From an uncultured Pseudomonadota bacterium (GTDB taxonomy: Bacteria > Pseudomonadota > Gammaproteobacteria > Ga0077536): a stretch of 64,000 bases of DNA. The translations under genes were made by a program, and so were the position numbers. Positions 1 through 10,496 of the stretch are shown here, piece by piece (within the stretch, counting starts at the first letter, position 1; each line of letters begins with the position of its first letter). Location: the NCBI GenBank assembly GCA_903825645.1, contig CAIKBL010000040.1:161584-225583 (forward strand), read 5' to 3'. Below the pieces are notes generated by a model that saw only the letters and a list, made by a program, of their open reading frames with translations, had not been told where the DNA came from and made no database searches.

Positions 1-197
1 CCTGTGCCGGAAGAGGGGAAAATGAAAACCTTGCCATCCTGCGTGCCGAAGACTTTTTTCAGATCCTCGAATAAGGGCAGCACCGACTGTGGATAATCAA
101 TCCGTCGGTGATCTTCGAGAGGAACGTTCATCGCCCGCCGGACGCGTTCCGGAATATTGGTAGGGCCCGGGATAAACAAGAAATTGCGACCTGGCAT
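1..197 (-). CDS. Serine-glyoxylate (alanine-glyoxylate) aminotransferase, N-terminal part
   Basis: This is the first 65 codons of a class V PLP-dependent aminotransferase; the rest lies beyond the left edge. The N-terminus reads MPGRNFLFIPGPTNIPERV, the signature opening of serine-glyoxylate/alanine-glyoxylate aminotransferases, which convert serine plus glyoxylate to hydroxypyruvate plus glycine. A strong Shine-Dalgarno (GGAGG) sits just upstream of the ATG at 197. The family is known from the serine cycle of methylotrophs and from photorespiration-type glyoxylate salvage. Which role applies here cannot be judged from the fragment. Family assignment is confident; substrate preference is inferred. 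Confidence 0.85.
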   Translation of the reverse strand, partial: MPGRNFLFIPGPTNIPERVRRAMNVPLEDHRRIDYPQSVLPLFEDLKKVFGTQDGKVFIFPSSGT

Positions 198-377
198 GAC
201 ACTTCCTCCGGAAGGCATTGACCCGGGAAATGTCTGTGGGGTGCACAGATATTCCGGACAGCGACGTTAGTTTATTGGCGGATGCCGGGTGGTCAGACCC
301 GGGCCATTAGGCGCGCGACTGTACACGCCGGACCCGTCTCCTGCAAAGCTTTCCGTCTCAGAATCAGCGGGTACGGA

Positions 378-1568
378 TCAGAGACCGGCCATCGCCTGCT
401 CGAGGTCGAGCATGAGATCGTCGACCTCCTCGAGCCCGACGGATAACCGCATGAGCGCGTCGCCAATCCCCATTTCTGCCTTAACGTCGCCACTCAGTCG
501 GCCGTGGGTCGTACTGGCAGGATGGGTAATGATGCTGCGCGCATCGCCGAGGTTGCCCGTGATCGAGAATAGCCGCGTCCTATCGATCACCTGCCAGGCG
601 GCCGACCGACCGCCCCGAACTTCGAATGAAACAATCCCCCCGAACCCACTTTGCTGACGGCACGCGAGGGCATGTTGGGGATGGCTTTTCAAGCCCGGGA
701 AATATACTTTTTCAACGGCGGGTTGCGCGCATAACCAAGCGGCGATGCGTCCGGCGCTTTCGCAGTGGGCCCGCATGCGCAGCGTCAGCGTTTCAAGCCC
801 CTTCAGAAACACCCAGGCATTGAACGGGCTCATGCAGGGGCCCGCGGCGCGCAGAAAGGGGAAAAATTTCTCGCGCACCCGATCTGCACTCGTGACGATC
901 GCGCCCCCCACACACCGACCCTGTCCATCAAGGTACTTGGTGGCGGAATGAATAACGAGATCAGCGCCGAGTGTGAGCGGTCGCTGAAGGGCGGGCGTAC
1001 AGAAACAATTATCGACCACCAGCAGGCATTGCGGATGGGCATGGGCGAGTGCCGCCAAAGCCGCAATATCGGCGATCTCCGTTAGCGGATTCGAGGGGGT
1101 TTCGAGAAATAGTAATCGCGTTCGGGGCGTAATAGCGCGCGCCCAAGCGCCAAGATCAGTCAGCTCCACAAAAGTCGTGTGGATGTTGAACTTCTCGAGT
1201 GATTGCAGGAGCCCCGTTGTCGTCCCAAAGATGCTACGCGAACTCACCACATGATCGCCCGCTTCGAGCAAGCACAGCATGACCGTCAAAATCGCGCTCA
1301 TGCCCGAGGCGGTCGCGATGCAGGCCTCGCCTTTTTCCAGCGCCGCCAAGCGCTCTTCAAAGACCCGCACGGTCGGATTGGTGAAACGCGAATACACGTT
1401 CCCAGTTGCCTCACCGGCAAACACCGCCGCGGCGTGTGCCGCAGATTCGAAACAGAAACTCGAAGTCAGAAAAAGGGGATCACTATTTTCAAGCTCTGCG
1501 GTCTGATGCACCCCGGCCCGCACCCCGAGGGTACTGATGCCGCAGTGATCAAGAAATTCTTCGCTCAT
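378..1568 (-). CDS. metZ: O-succinylhomoserine sulfhydrylase
   Basis: A 396-residue PLP enzyme of the Cys/Met metabolism family that makes homocysteine from O-succinylhomoserine and sulfide in methionine synthesis. The PLP lysine is visible in SATKYLDGQG (about K211), and SRFTNPTVRVFEERLAALE and ETPSNPL are typical family motifs. The ATG at 1568 is preceded by GGAG. An in-frame upstream ATG at 1607 would add 13 residues but has no ribosome site, so the shorter form is chosen. It lies downstream of purF on the same strand, the arrangement seen in Pseudomonas, where the metZ product was characterised. A cystathionine gamma-synthase or acetylhomoserine activity cannot be excluded from sequence alone. 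Confidence 0.92.
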   Translation of the reverse strand: MSEEFLDHCGISTLGVRAGVHQTAELENSDPLFLTSSFCFESAAHAAAVFAGEATGNVYSRFTNPTVRVFEERLAALEKGEACIATASGMSAILTVMLCLLEAGDHVVSSRSIFGTTTGLLQSLEKFNIHTTFVELTDLGAWARAITPRTRLLFLETPSNPLTEIADIAALAALAHAHPQCLLVVDNCFCTPALQRPLTLGADLVIHSATKYLDGQGRCVGGAIVTSADRVREKFFPFLRAAGPCMSPFNAWVFLKGLETLTLRMRAHCESAGRIAAWLCAQPAVEKVYFPGLKSHPQHALACRQQSGFGGIVSFEVRGGRSAAWQVIDRTRLFSITGNLGDARSIITHPASTTHGRLSGDVKAEMGIGDALMRLSVGLEEVDDLMLDLEQAMAGL

Positions 1569-1707
1569 CGTATTCTCCACCGCCCAGATCGGTGCGGTCA
1601 TCGGCAAGATTGGAGGCGCAGATCGGTCAGGACCTGGCGTCAGGAGGCGCGCACCTCAAGAGTACGTGGATTGGCTTGTCAAACCCGCTGTCCCTGCCCG
1701 CGGCCAC

Positions 1708-3240
1708 TCAATTGAGATCGACCACCACACCACTCGAGGTATAGAGATCTTGCAACGAATTGCTGGCGGCCGCGCGTTTGGCCTTCGCTTCATCTGAGCG
1801 CAATAACTCGACTTGGTTGAGATAACCCTCGCTAATATCACCGGTGACATAGCAACCGTTGAAACAGGACAGATCGAAAGCTTCGATGGCCGGGTTTCCC
1901 CGTCGAGCGCATTCGACCATATCGTCAAGCTCCTGATAGATGAGTCGGTCTGCCCCCAGCAACTGGCAGATTTCTTCTACCGTTCGCTTGTAGGCAATTA
2001 GCTCTTCGCTGGTCGGCATGTCGATACCGTAAACATTCGGAAACGCGACCGGCGGTGCCGCAGAAGCAAAATAGACACGTCGTGCACCCGATTCACGGGC
2101 CATCTCGATAATCTGGGACGACGTGGTCCCGCGGACAATCGAATCATCCACCAATAAAACGTTCTTGCCTTCGAATTCTAGATCGATAGCGTTCAGTTTC
2201 TGACGCACCGATTTACGGCGCATAGCCTGTCCAGGCATGATGAAGGTGCGCGGAATGTATCGGTTTTTGATAAACCCCTCGCGGTAATCGACGCCCAGCA
2301 CGTGCGCGAGTTCGAGCGCGGCCGTGCGCGAGGTGTCCGGAATGGGAATGACCACGTCGATATCATGTTCCCCCCACTCGCGCTTAATTTTGTGCGCCAA
2401 GGCTTCACCCATGCGCATGCGAGCTTTGTGCACCGAAATGCCGTCAATGATGGAATCTGGACGGGCCAAATAAACGTGTTCGAAGATGCAGGGCGTGAGG
2501 TTGACGACCTCAGCGCACTGCTCGGCGTAGAGCTCACCCTCCTTGCTGATGAACACCACTTCGCCGGGCGCGATATCGCGGATTAATTTAAACCCAAGGA
2601 CATCAATGGCCACGCTTTCCGAGGCGATAATGTACTCAGTACCCAAGGGGGTTTCACGCTGCCCGAAGACGATCGGGCGAATGCCATGCGGATCCCTGAA
2701 GCCAATGATACCGACGCCGGTAATCATCGCGACCGCGGCGTATCCGCCACGGCACCGCTTGTGCAAGCGCGACACTGCACGAAAAATGTCAGACGGACCG
2801 ATCCGACGTTTGCCAAAACTCTGCAGTTCATGCGCAAATACATTCAACAAGACTTCAGAATCGGAATCTGTGTTGATGTGCCGAAGCCCTTCTTGAAAGA
2901 GTTCGCGTTTGAGCTGTACGGAATTGGTCAGGTTGCCATTGTGGGCGAGCGCAATGCCATAAGGCGAGTTGACATAGAACGGCTGAGCTTCGGCCGTCGA
3001 CGACGCACCGGCAGTGGGATAGCGCACATGTCCAATCCCCATCCGTCCCTTGAGATTGATCATGTGACGGGTATGAAACACATCGCGCACGAGACCATTG
3101 GACTTACGCAGGAACAACCGTCCATCTTCGTAGGTGGCGATACCGGCGGCATCCTGCCCGCGGTGTTGCAACACGGTAAGTCCGTCGTAAAGGCTTTGAT
3201 TCGCCATCTGTTTGGCGACGATACCGATCAGTCCACACAT
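1708..3240 (-). CDS. purF: Amidophosphoribosyltransferase
   Basis: A 510-residue glutamine PRPP amidotransferase, the first committed step of purine synthesis in the cytoplasm. The N-terminal Ntn-hydrolase glutaminase starts MCGLIGIV, so Cys2 becomes the catalytic nucleophile after Met removal. [10 protein letters not shown] and the [10 protein letters not shown] glutamine site follow. The C-terminal phosphoribosyltransferase domain carries the PRPP loop [14 protein letters not shown]. Length matches the Escherichia coli/Pseudomonas type (about 500 residues). It sits between cvpA (55 bases upstream) and metZ, a conserved gammaproteobacterial order, and is probably cotranscribed with cvpA. Confidence 0.97.
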   Translation of the reverse strand: MCGLIGIVAKQMANQSLYDGLTVLQHRGQDAAGIATYEDGRLFLRKSNGLVRDVFHTRHMINLKGRMGIGHVRYPTAGASSTAEAQPFYVNSPYGIALAHNGNLTNSVQLKRELFQEGLRHINTDSDSEVLLNVFAHELQSFGKRRIGPSDIFRAVSRLHKRCRGGYAAVAMITGVGIIGFRDPHGIRPIVFGQRETPLGTEYIIASESVAIDVLGFKLIRDIAPGEVVFISKEGELYAEQCAEVVNLTPCIFEHVYLARPDSIIDGISVHKARMRMGEALAHKIKREWGEHDIDVVIPIPDTSRTAALELAHVLGVDYREGFIKNRYIPRTFIMPGQAMRRKSVRQKLNAIDLEFEGKNVLLVDDSIVRGTTSSQIIEMARESGARRVYFASAAPPVAFPNVYGIDMPTSEELIAYKRTVEEICQLLGADRLIYQELDDMVECARRGNPAIEAFDLSCFNGCYVTGDISEGYLNQVELLRSDEAKAKRAAASNSLQDLYTSSGVVVDLN

Positions 3241-3295
3241 TTTTAAAGCCGCTCGTGGTCACGTTGCCGTGGATAGGAGAAACACAAAAATTTCT

Positions 3296-3808
3296 TCAGG
3301 GGGCGCCATCGTAAGCGAAATGCTTGCCGAATTCAGGCGGCAGCCAAGTCGCCGCAACGCGGGCAAGCTGTTCGAAATGCCCTAACAAGATAGAGGCTCG
3401 CCACCATGGATCTCGTGGGACCGGCGTCAGACCCGCCAACATCACGAGCACCGTGATGATGGCAATTCCCCGCCCCAAACCAAAAACCATCCCAAGCAGC
3501 CGGTCGGTGGCGCTCAGGCCAGTGCTTTCGATAAGCTTCCCAAGGAGAACATTCAACACACTGAAGCCGATCAGGGCGACGACCAGAATGGCCAGGAAGG
3601 CAAGTCCGGTCCGCACAGAAGGAACCGAAATAACGCCCGTCAATTGCACCGCGAGCGCCCCCGCAAACTTGAAAGCCACCCACCCGGAAACCACCCACGC
3701 AACCAGCGAGAGTGCCTCGCGCAGAAACCCGCGGTGCAGGCTGAGCAGGGCGGAGATCCCAATCACCGTAAGGACGACCATATCGGCCCAATTCAGACTT
3801 GTGTTCAT
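3296..3808 (-). CDS. cvpA: CvpA family inner-membrane protein
   Basis: A 170-residue protein with four hydrophobic segments (about residues 8-26, 30-50, 62-87 and 100-122). The N-terminus (NWADMVVLTVIGISALLSLH-like) and the FxREALSLVAWV motif are typical of the CvpA family, known for a role in colicin V production and linked to envelope homeostasis. The biochemical function is unsettled. It lies 55 bases upstream of purF in the same direction, as in E. coli and Pseudomonas. The gap of about 146 bases up to the SPOR gene may hold a promoter, but no convincing one was recognised. Confidence 0.92.
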   Translation of the reverse strand: MNTSLNWADMVVLTVIGISALLSLHRGFLREALSLVAWVVSGWVAFKFAGALAVQLTGVISVPSVRTGLAFLAILVVALIGFSVLNVLLGKLIESTGLSATDRLLGMVFGLGRGIAIITVLVMLAGLTPVPRDPWWRASILLGHFEQLARVAATWLPPEFGKHFAYDGAP

Positions 3809-3954
3809 GTCCGAAGGTTCTCCAAACGCTCAACCTGGCGGCAGACGCGACGCCCTACTTTGCGGCCCATGTCCATGCAGTTGTTCCCTTTGTATGCACA
3901 AGCCCCTTCCTGTCAGCGTTCCGCGCAGGGCCCAGTATAGCCGACCGGCGGATT

Positions 3955-4608
3955 TCAATCCGTTCGAATCACGCGCCCAGAAATCCCCAACTCGCGCAGC
4001 ACCCGTGCATTTAACCGGTCCGCCGCCTCGTGCGTGGTGGGTACCCCCACGAGAACGCGATAGGTCTCCAGACCTTGCGCGACGAGCGGCGAAATCGAGG
4101 CCGCCAGACCGCTCTTCTGAAGTCGGGCCTGCAAGCTTTCCGCATTCTCCTGGTTGGTGAAACTACCGAGCTGGATAATCCAGTGCCCTGTCGGAGGGGG
4201 TATCTTGGCCACTATCGGCGCGTGGGCGGCCGGTGGCGGTGGGTTGCGGGGGCGCTCGGGCACCGCGGTCCGTGGACGTTGTTCTGGCACGGCACGAAGT
4301 ACCGGCGAAGACCGCTCGGGCACGGTGTGGAGAGGGGGGGGAGCGTCGGGTGCGGCTGTTACCGAAGCCAGCTTTCCCGCCAGCTGTTCGTTGCTGGCCT
4401 CCAAGCCCTGAATCACCGCCTGCGTCGTCGCTCCATCAACCGTTGCCGGGACCTCGGGGAATTCCCCGGCCGGCAAGGGCGCCATGTCGCGTTTGACGAC
4501 CGGCGGGAACACACGCACATCTTGCTCGAGGAAAGTCGGAATCAGGATCACGGCAAGCGCGACGAGTACCGCCGCACCGACCAGTCGTTGTTTCAGCTGT
4601 GGATCCAT
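3955..4608 (-). CDS. SPOR-domain cell-division protein (DedD-like)
   Basis: A 217-residue protein: a short cytoplasmic N-terminus (MDPQLKQRL), one membrane segment (about 9-25), a Pro/Ala-rich periplasmic linker and a C-terminal SPOR domain (about 140-217, GHWIIQLGSFTNQENAESL then YRVLVGVPT). SPOR domains bind denuded peptidoglycan glycan at the division septum. The ATG at 4608 was chosen because it gives the typical DedD start, follows a GGGG-rich ribosome site and lies 11 bases after the folC stop. The longer upstream reading frame is Cys/Arg-rich and is a shadow of folC. The folC-SPOR-cvpA order is conserved in gammaproteobacteria. Confidence 0.88.
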   Translation of the reverse strand: MDPQLKQRLVGAAVLVALAVILIPTFLEQDVRVFPPVVKRDMAPLPAGEFPEVPATVDGATTQAVIQGLEASNEQLAGKLASVTAAPDAPPPLHTVPERSSPVLRAVPEQRPRTAVPERPRNPPPPAAHAPIVAKIPPPTGHWIIQLGSFTNQENAESLQARLQKSGLAASISPLVAQGLETYRVLVGVPTTHEAADRLNARVLRELGISGRVIRTD

Positions 4609-4619
4609 TGCCTGTCCCC

Positions 4620-5927
4620 TCACCCACCAAGTACATCGGGTTGAAGCACAGCAAGCGCTTCGCCGACGGTGATGAAGGATCCCACGACGAGGAGCCGCGC
4701 ACCCACAGACGCCGCAGCCCGCGCACCGGCAAGCGCGTCCACGACACTGGCATAGGTCGTCGCGCTCCCCCTCCGCGCAAGCGTACACCAAGTGGCCTGA
4801 AGCTCAGCGGCGCTCGCACCCTGCCGTGCGTTGCTGCTCGCGAGATGCCAGCAATCAACCACTTTACTCAGGCTCTGCATCACGCTTGATCGATCTTTAG
4901 TACCCAACATGCCGATAACCACATGCGTCTCGGTCACCCGCGGTAATGTGCAGAGCGTCGCCACGAAATGCTCGACCGCCTGAGCGTTATGGGCGACATC
5001 TAGAATGATTTCAACGTCCCCCACGATTCGCTGAAAGCGCCCCGGGAGACAGGTGTCCGCCAGCGCCCGACAGATCTCCGCATCACCGACCGGGTGTCGC
5101 GCAGACAAACGTTCGATGACCTTGAGCACGCCGGCCGCATTCCGTAACTGATAGCTCCCGACAAGACTTGGCAGCGGCAACCGGTCCCGCACGCAATCTC
5201 CCGACCACCAAGTCCAGTGCTGCACGTGACGTTCGAAATGAAAAGACTGTCCGAGCAGGGCAAGCGCGGCCCCGGCTTCCGCCGCGGCGGAAACCAGTGT
5301 ACCCGGGACATTCGGATCGGAGCAGATAGCGGGGCGATCGCGGCGCATAATGCCGGCCTTTTCGATGGCGATCTGCTCTCGGGAGGCCCCTAGGAATTCT
5401 ACATGGTCGATGTCAAGGCTGGCTATTACGGCCACGTTGGCATCGACGATGTTCACCGCGTCGAGACGCCCTCCCATGCCGACTTCTAGGATCGCAATAT
5501 CGAGTGTGCTGTTCCTGAAAATCTCGAGGGCCGCCAAGGTGCCGAACTCGAACACTGTCAACGGGATCTCTAGGCGCGCCGCCTCCACGGCCTCGAATGC
5601 CGCGCAAAGCTGCGCGTCACTGGCCATCACATTGGATACGCGGATCCGCTCGTTGTAGCGCCGCAAGTGCGGCGAGGTATAGGCCCCGACGCGATACCCG
5701 GCCTCGCGGTAAATTCGTTCGAGCATGGCAACCGTGGAGCCCTTGCCATTCGTTCCGGCGACCGTGATGACCGTATACGTCGGGGGCAGTAGCCCCATCC
5801 GCGTGGCCACGGCGCGACAACGCTCCAATCCGAGTTCAATTTCGTGGGTGTGCAGACATTCCTGCCAACGAAGCCAGTCCGTGAGGGAACGCGGCGAGAC
5901 GGCCTCGCCGTCGAAAGCGTTCACCAT
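4620..5927 (-). CDS. folC: Dihydrofolate synthase / folylpolyglutamate synthase
   Basis: A 435-residue Mur-ligase-like enzyme that adds glutamate to dihydropteroate and then further glutamates to folates. The ATP loop is TVAGTNGKGSTVAML (about 57-71). YTSPHLRRYNERI, LEVGMGGRLDAVN and the C-terminal DVAHNAQAVEHF motif are all present. The start at 5927 lies 13 bases after the accD stop. It belongs to the accD-folC-SPOR-cvpA-purF string and is probably transcribed from the trp/acc side. Confidence 0.95.
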   Translation of the reverse strand: MVNAFDGEAVSPRSLTDWLRWQECLHTHEIELGLERCRAVATRMGLLPPTYTVITVAGTNGKGSTVAMLERIYREAGYRVGAYTSPHLRRYNERIRVSNVMASDAQLCAAFEAVEAARLEIPLTVFEFGTLAALEIFRNSTLDIAILEVGMGGRLDAVNIVDANVAVIASLDIDHVEFLGASREQIAIEKAGIMRRDRPAICSDPNVPGTLVSAAAEAGAALALLGQSFHFERHVQHWTWWSGDCVRDRLPLPSLVGSYQLRNAAGVLKVIERLSARHPVGDAEICRALADTCLPGRFQRIVGDVEIILDVAHNAQAVEHFVATLCTLPRVTETHVVIGMLGTKDRSSVMQSLSKVVDCWHLASSNARQGASAAELQATWCTLARRGSATTYASVVDALAGARAAASVGARLLVVGSFITVGEALAVLQPDVLGG

Positions 5928-5940
5928 GACCGTAGGTTTT

Positions 5941-6828
5941 TCAGGACTTGCCCTGCGGCAGCGGCAGTGACGGCGGAGGATAGTGCATCAGAAGCCCTAG
6001 GATCGAGCCAATACGGGCGCGCAGCTCGCGACGATCACAAATCAGATCGAGTGCCCCGTGTTCGAGCAGAAATTCGCTGCGTTGAAACCCCTCAGGCAAA
6101 ATTTGGCGAACCGTCTGTTCGATCACACGCGGCCCAGCGAACCCGATCAGCGCGTTAGGCTCCGCGATGATCACATCGCCGAGCGTCGCCAGACTCGCCG
6201 ACACTCCCCCGGTGGTGGGATCGGTAAGGACCGAGATGTAGGGCAAGCGGTGAGTCCGCAGATCCGCTAAGGCCGCACTGGTCTTGGCCATCTGCATGAG
6301 CGAAACCAAGGCTTCCTGCATACGCGCACCGCCACTGGCGGCAAAGCAGACGAACGGTAATCGCTCTTCGATCGCTCGTCGGATCCCGCGTACAAAGCGC
6401 TCACCGACGACCGATCCCATCGAGCCGCCCATAAAGGCAAACTCGAAGGCTGCGCTGACGAGCGGCATTCCTTGTAGCGTCCCATGCATGACGATCAGCG
6501 CGTCAGTCTCTCCGGTTTCCTTCTGGGCACTGACCAACCGGTCCCGATAACGTTTCGTGTCCCGAAATTTCAGAAAATCGAGCGGCACCACATTGGCACC
6601 AATTTCCTGCATCGAGCCCTCATCCAGAAATTGCTGGAGACGTTTGCGCCCCGTCACCCGGAAGTGGTGACCACATTTGATGCAGACTTCGAGATGGCGC
6701 TCGAGCTCGGCGCGGTACAGCACTGCCTTGCAGCTCGGGCAGCTGCTCCACACACCTTCCGGAATCGACTTCTTGGGGGCCCCGGCAGTACGGATCCGGG
6801 AAGGCAACAATTTTTTAAACCAATTCAT
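5941..6828 (-). CDS. accD: Acetyl-CoA carboxylase carboxyltransferase subunit beta
   Basis: A 295-residue beta subunit of the carboxyltransferase that transfers CO2 from biotin-BCCP to acetyl-CoA to give malonyl-CoA. The N-terminal zinc ribbon has C30-x2-C33 and C49-x2-C52, and the crotonase-fold core includes [16 protein letters not shown] and [16 protein letters not shown]. The ATG at 6828 gives the classic [12 protein letters not shown] start. An ATG 39 codons upstream lies inside trpA and was rejected. It partners with AccA, which is not in the window. Confidence 0.96.
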   Translation of the reverse strand: MNWFKKLLPSRIRTAGAPKKSIPEGVWSSCPSCKAVLYRAELERHLEVCIKCGHHFRVTGRKRLQQFLDEGSMQEIGANVVPLDFLKFRDTKRYRDRLVSAQKETGETDALIVMHGTLQGMPLVSAAFEFAFMGGSMGSVVGERFVRGIRRAIEERLPFVCFAASGGARMQEALVSLMQMAKTSAALADLRTHRLPYISVLTDPTTGGVSASLATLGDVIIAEPNALIGFAGPRVIEQTVRQILPEGFQRSEFLLEHGALDLICDRRELRARIGSILGLLMHYPPPSLPLPQGKS

Positions 6829-6838
6829 GGAAAGGGCC

Positions 6839-7660
6839 TCAGGCTGCGCGTCGCGCGTCCATCGCTGTACGCAAGCCAACGACGAAAGTTTCAAGCGCGC
6901 GGACCATTGCTTCGGGCGCCGCGGCATGCTGTTCCACAAGTTCAATCAATACGCTGCCCACGATGACCGCGTCGGAAATCTCCGCAAGCGCCGCGGCGTG
7001 CTCCGGTGTGCGCACCCCAAAGCCGACACCCACCGGCAGCCGCGTTTGCGCCTTGACCTCAGCAATCCGCTGGCGCACTTCCTCTGTATCAAAGGACTTG
7101 CCCCCCGTGACCCCCTTGACCGAAACGTAGTACACAAATCCTGACGCCTGTGCGCAGATAGCCTTGACTCTGGCCGGGCTCGACGTCGGCGCAAGCAAGT
7201 AGATGAGGCGCAATCCATACCGTTCAAATTCGGCCCTGCATTCGCCTGACTCTTCGGGCGGCAAGTCTACCGTCAGAACGCCATCTACGCCGGCGGCTGC
7301 CGCACGTTCGGCAAACACGCCGTAACCCATGTTTTCGATGGGATTGAGATACCCCATCAGAATAACCGGCGTGGTGTCGTCCTGTTGCCGGAACGCGGCG
7401 ACTAAATCTAGGACGCCGGTGAGCGTCATGCCCGCCGCTAACGCGCGTTCACTGGCCCGCTGAATAGTTGGGCCGTCTGCCATCGGATCCGAGAAAGGGA
7501 CACCCAGTTCAATCAAATCGGCCCCGCCCCGGACTAACGCCTGCATACAAGCGAGTCCCGTCTCCGCGCTGGGATCCCCTGCCGTAATGAATGTCACCAG
7601 TCCTGCACGCCGTGCTTTTGCCAGCGCGGCGAACCGCTGCTGAATACGATCGCTGCTCAC
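6839..7660 (-). CDS. trpA: Tryptophan synthase alpha chain
   Basis: A 273-residue TIM-barrel subunit that cleaves indole-3-glycerol phosphate to indole and glyceraldehyde-3-phosphate. The catalytic Glu lies in [20 protein letters not shown] and the second acidic residue in [24 protein letters not shown] forms the phosphate site. The start is GTG at 7660, with GGGAG five to six bases upstream. It lies downstream of trpB, with which it forms the alpha2beta2 channelled complex, and 10 bases before accD. Confidence 0.97.
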   Translation of the reverse strand: MSSDRIQQRFAALAKARRAGLVTFITAGDPSAETGLACMQALVRGGADLIELGVPFSDPMADGPTIQRASERALAAGMTLTGVLDLVAAFRQQDDTTPVILMGYLNPIENMGYGVFAERAAAAGVDGVLTVDLPPEESGECRAEFERYGLRLIYLLAPTSSPARVKAICAQASGFVYYVSVKGVTGGKSFDTEEVRQRIAEVKAQTRLPVGVGFGVRTPEHAAALAEISDAVIVGSVLIELVEQHAAAPEAMVRALETFVVGLRTAMDARRAA

Positions 7661-7717
7661 TTCATCTCCCTTTATTTACGTCCGGCGTCATCAGATTCGT
7701 CACTCTCGCACGGGCCC

Positions 7718-8935
7718 TTACAGCGTGATCCCGTCGATGGCCGCCACCGTGGGGATATCTTTGTCCCCGCGCCCAGAGAGGTTTATGACCAACGTCTGTT
7801 CGCGTGTCATCTGCCGCGCGAGCTTGGCCGCGTAGGCCAGTGCATGGCTCGATTCAAGCGCGGGAATAATACCTTCGAGTTGGGTGAGGGTACGGAATGC
7901 GGCCAGGGCTTCTTGATCGGTCACGGCCACGTAGCGCGCACGACCATTGTCCTTAAGCCACGCATGTTCAGGTCCGACGCCCGGATAATCGAGTCCCGCG
8001 GACACCGAATGCGTCTCGAGGATCTGGCCATGCGCGTCCTGCATCAGGTACGTACGATTGCCGTGCAGAATGCCAGGCTTCCCCCCGCTTAGCGGCGCCG
8101 AGTGGCGGCCCGTATGCAGACCATCGCCGCCCGCCTCAACGCCGATTAATTCGACCTGCTGATCGGCCAGGAAAGCGTGAAAGATCCCCATCGCGTTAGA
8201 GCCGCCGCCGACACAAGCCACCACAGCATCCGGAAGACGCCCTGTCTGATTAAGGCATTGGTGCCGGGCTTCACGGCCAATAATGGCCTGGAAATCCCGC
8301 ACCATAGCGGGATAAGGATGGGGACCCGCGACGGTGCCGATGATATAGAACGTGTCATCGACGTTGCTTACCCAGTCGCGCATGGCTTCGTTCAGTGCAT
8401 CTTTCAGCGTCTTGGACCCTGATGTCACCGGCACGACTTCCGCCCCGAGCAGCTTCATACGAAAAACGTTCAGAGATTGGCGCTGAATATCATTTGCGCC
8501 CATGTAGACACGGCAAGTCATTCCAAAACGAGCCGCCACGGTGGCTGTCGCCACGCCGTGCTGACCCGCACCTGTTTCGGCGATGACTCGTCGCTTGCCC
8601 ATACGCCGGGCGAGCAGCGCCTGGCCGACAGTATTATTGATTTTATGCGCGCCCGTGTGATTAAGATCTTCTCGTTTGAGAAAAATCCGTGCCCCGCCGA
8701 GCGTGTTGGACCAGCGCTCAGCAAAGTAAAGTGGTGACGGACGTCCCACATAATCATGCAGATCATGTTCTAGTTCGGCCATGAAAGCCGGATCGGCGAG
8801 GACCTTGCGGTAGGCCGCTTCCAGCTCGGCCAACGGTCCCATCAGCGTCTCGGCCACAAATCGACCGCCATAGGGGCCAAAATGACCGCGTTCGTCCGGC
8901 AGAATCTGCAAGCTCGTATCAGTAAGTTCAGGCAT
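7718..8935 (-). CDS. trpB: Tryptophan synthase beta chain
   Basis: A 405-residue PLP enzyme that condenses indole with serine to form tryptophan. The PLP lysine is in the [11 protein letters not shown] motif and the phosphate-binding loop is [14 protein letters not shown]. The ATG at 8935 overlaps the end of trpF by 8 bases, suggesting translational coupling. An in-frame TTG three codons earlier has GAGG upstream and is an alternative start. The trpF-trpB-trpA order is standard in gammaproteobacteria. Confidence 0.97.
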   Translation of the reverse strand: MPELTDTSLQILPDERGHFGPYGGRFVAETLMGPLAELEAAYRKVLADPAFMAELEHDLHDYVGRPSPLYFAERWSNTLGGARIFLKREDLNHTGAHKINNTVGQALLARRMGKRRVIAETGAGQHGVATATVAARFGMTCRVYMGANDIQRQSLNVFRMKLLGAEVVPVTSGSKTLKDALNEAMRDWVSNVDDTFYIIGTVAGPHPYPAMVRDFQAIIGREARHQCLNQTGRLPDAVVACVGGGSNAMGIFHAFLADQQVELIGVEAGGDGLHTGRHSAPLSGGKPGILHGNRTYLMQDAHGQILETHSVSAGLDYPGVGPEHAWLKDNGRARYVAVTDQEALAAFRTLTQLEGIIPALESSHALAYAAKLARQMTREQTLVINLSGRGDKDIPTVAAIDGITL

Positions 8936-9563
8936 GGTGCTCAACTCTGGTTACCTCGGCGATAAAATCGCGCATTTTTGCAACGTCCTTGATCCCTTTG
9001 TCGGATTCTACCCCGCCACTCACATCGACCGCATAAGGCCGCAGGGTCAGAATCGCCTCCGCCACGTTTTCCGCGCACAGGCCACCCGCCAGAATGAGGG
9101 GGAAGCTCCGTGCCGCAGGCAATAATGACCAATCGAATCGCTGTCCCGATCCCCCCGCGAGCTGAGGGTGAAACGTATCCATAAGCAGAGCGCGGGCACC
9201 CGTGTATCGGCGCGCTTCCGCTTCGCAATCAAATCCCGGGATGACTTGCAGCGCCTTGATGTACGGGCGCGGGCTGCTGGCACAGTTTCTGGGCAATTCC
9301 GCGCCATGAAATTGCACGACATCAACACCAGTCTCCGCCACCACCGCGGCGATAGTCGCCGCATCTTCGTTCACAAACAGTCCTGTCGTGGCGACGAAAG
9401 GAGGCAGGTGACGGATGATTTCCCGCGCCGCTCGTGGCGTAATCCCGCGCGGACTGGGAGGATAAAACACGAACCCAAGTGCATCCACTCCGAGGTCGAC
9501 CGCCGCCAGCGCATCGGCAAGCCGCGTGATGCCACAAATCTTGACGCGGGTTCTGGCCATCAT
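8928..9563 (-). CDS. trpF: Phosphoribosylanthranilate isomerase
   Basis: A 211-residue TIM-barrel enzyme catalysing the Amadori rearrangement of phosphoribosylanthranilate, step three of tryptophan synthesis. The catalytic Cys is in [13 protein letters not shown] and the general acid Asp in [19 protein letters not shown] and [15 protein letters not shown] are the phosphate-binding loops. The start is an ATG-ATG pair at 9563/9560. The stop lies within the first codons of trpB. The other trp genes (E, G, D, C) are not in the window. Confidence 0.96.
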   Translation of the reverse strand: MMARTRVKICGITRLADALAAVDLGVDALGFVFYPPSPRGITPRAAREIIRHLPPFVATTGLFVNEDAATIAAVVAETGVDVVQFHGAELPRNCASSPRPYIKALQVIPGFDCEAEARRYTGARALLMDTFHPQLAGGSGQRFDWSLLPAARSFPLILAGGLCAENVAEAILTLRPYAVDVSGGVESDKGIKDVAKMRDFIAEVTRVEHHA

Positions 9564-9578
9564 GTGATTGAAACGGGC

Positions 9579-10430
9579 TCAGGAATCATGGGTCGGAGGA
9601 TGGGCGATTATCCCACCGAAGCCCGTCTGCGGTACAGGAGCAAACAGGCCGCCTGCGTGCGCCTGCCAAACCGACGTAGGCAGCTGGAAGTGGCCCGGGT
9701 AGTCCACGTGTGTCAGGTAGAGGCCCCCCGGTGGCGCGGTCATCGCCGCTTGGGATCTATCCCGTGCAGCGAGCACCCGCCCAAGCCACTCCGGTGGCTG
9801 CTCACCCCGACCAATCACCAGCAGAGTGCCGACGATGTTACGCACCATATGCTGGAGGAAGCCATTTGCTTCGACTTCCACGAGAACCAGATCGCGATCG
9901 CGCAAGACGCGCAGCCGGCGAATCGTGCGCACAGCATGGTGCGCCTGACAACCTGCGGCACGGAAACTCGTAAAATCATGCTCACCCAGCAGGTGCGGTA
10001 CCGCACGGGTCATGGCATCCACCTCAAGTGGCCGGTGCTCCCAAGCCATCTTGTTGGCCCATAACGCTCCCCGCGTCGCGCGATTAGCGATCACATAACG
10101 GTATGACCGGGCGACTGCAGAGAATCGGGCATGAAACGCAACGGGCACCGCTTCCGCCCAGCAGACACTGATGTCCTGAGGCAGATTTGCATTAGTCCCA
10201 AGGGTCCAAGACCGGGAACTACGCGAGGCTTCTGTATCGAAATGAACGACCTGGCCGCAGGCGTGGACACCCGCATCGGTGCGCCCGGCGCATTGCACCC
10301 GGATCGGATGAGCGGCCACCGTAGACACGGCCGCTTCGACACAGGCTTGGATAGTACGCACCGCATGTCGCTGGGCCTGCCAGCCGCTGAACTGGGACCC
10401 GTCGTACTCAATGCCGAGCGCTATTCTCAT
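9579..10430 (-). CDS. truA: tRNA pseudouridine(38-40) synthase
   Basis: A 283-residue pseudouridine synthase that modifies positions 38-40 in the anticodon arm. The catalytic Asp is in the CAGRTDAGVHACGQV motif, and RSYRYVI plus NGFLQHMVRNIVGTLL are signature segments of the family. It lies between fimV (66 bases upstream) and trpF (15 bases downstream) on the same strand, the same order as in Pseudomonas. Confidence 0.96.
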   Translation of the reverse strand: MRIALGIEYDGSQFSGWQAQRHAVRTIQACVEAAVSTVAAHPIRVQCAGRTDAGVHACGQVVHFDTEASRSSRSWTLGTNANLPQDISVCWAEAVPVAFHARFSAVARSYRYVIANRATRGALWANKMAWEHRPLEVDAMTRAVPHLLGEHDFTSFRAAGCQAHHAVRTIRRLRVLRDRDLVLVEVEANGFLQHMVRNIVGTLLVIGRGEQPPEWLGRVLAARDRSQAAMTAPPGGLYLTHVDYPGHFQLPTSVWQAHAGGLFAPVPQTGFGGIIAHPPTHDS

Positions 10431-10496
10431 GAAGATTGCTTAGCGCCGCGTCGCGCGCCGCCGCGATCGTCGCTGTCGGCCGGAATCGCGGCTAGA

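Noticed and set aside
3324..4160. A 278-codon rightward open frame opposite cvpA and the SPOR gene
   Set aside because: It is antisense to two well-supported genes, is Arg/Pro/Ser-rich and shows no domain; a GC-driven shadow frame.
9168..10064. A 298-codon rightward open frame opposite trpF and truA
   Set aside because: Antisense to two enzymes with complete motifs; composition is Arg/His-rich and no family was recognised.
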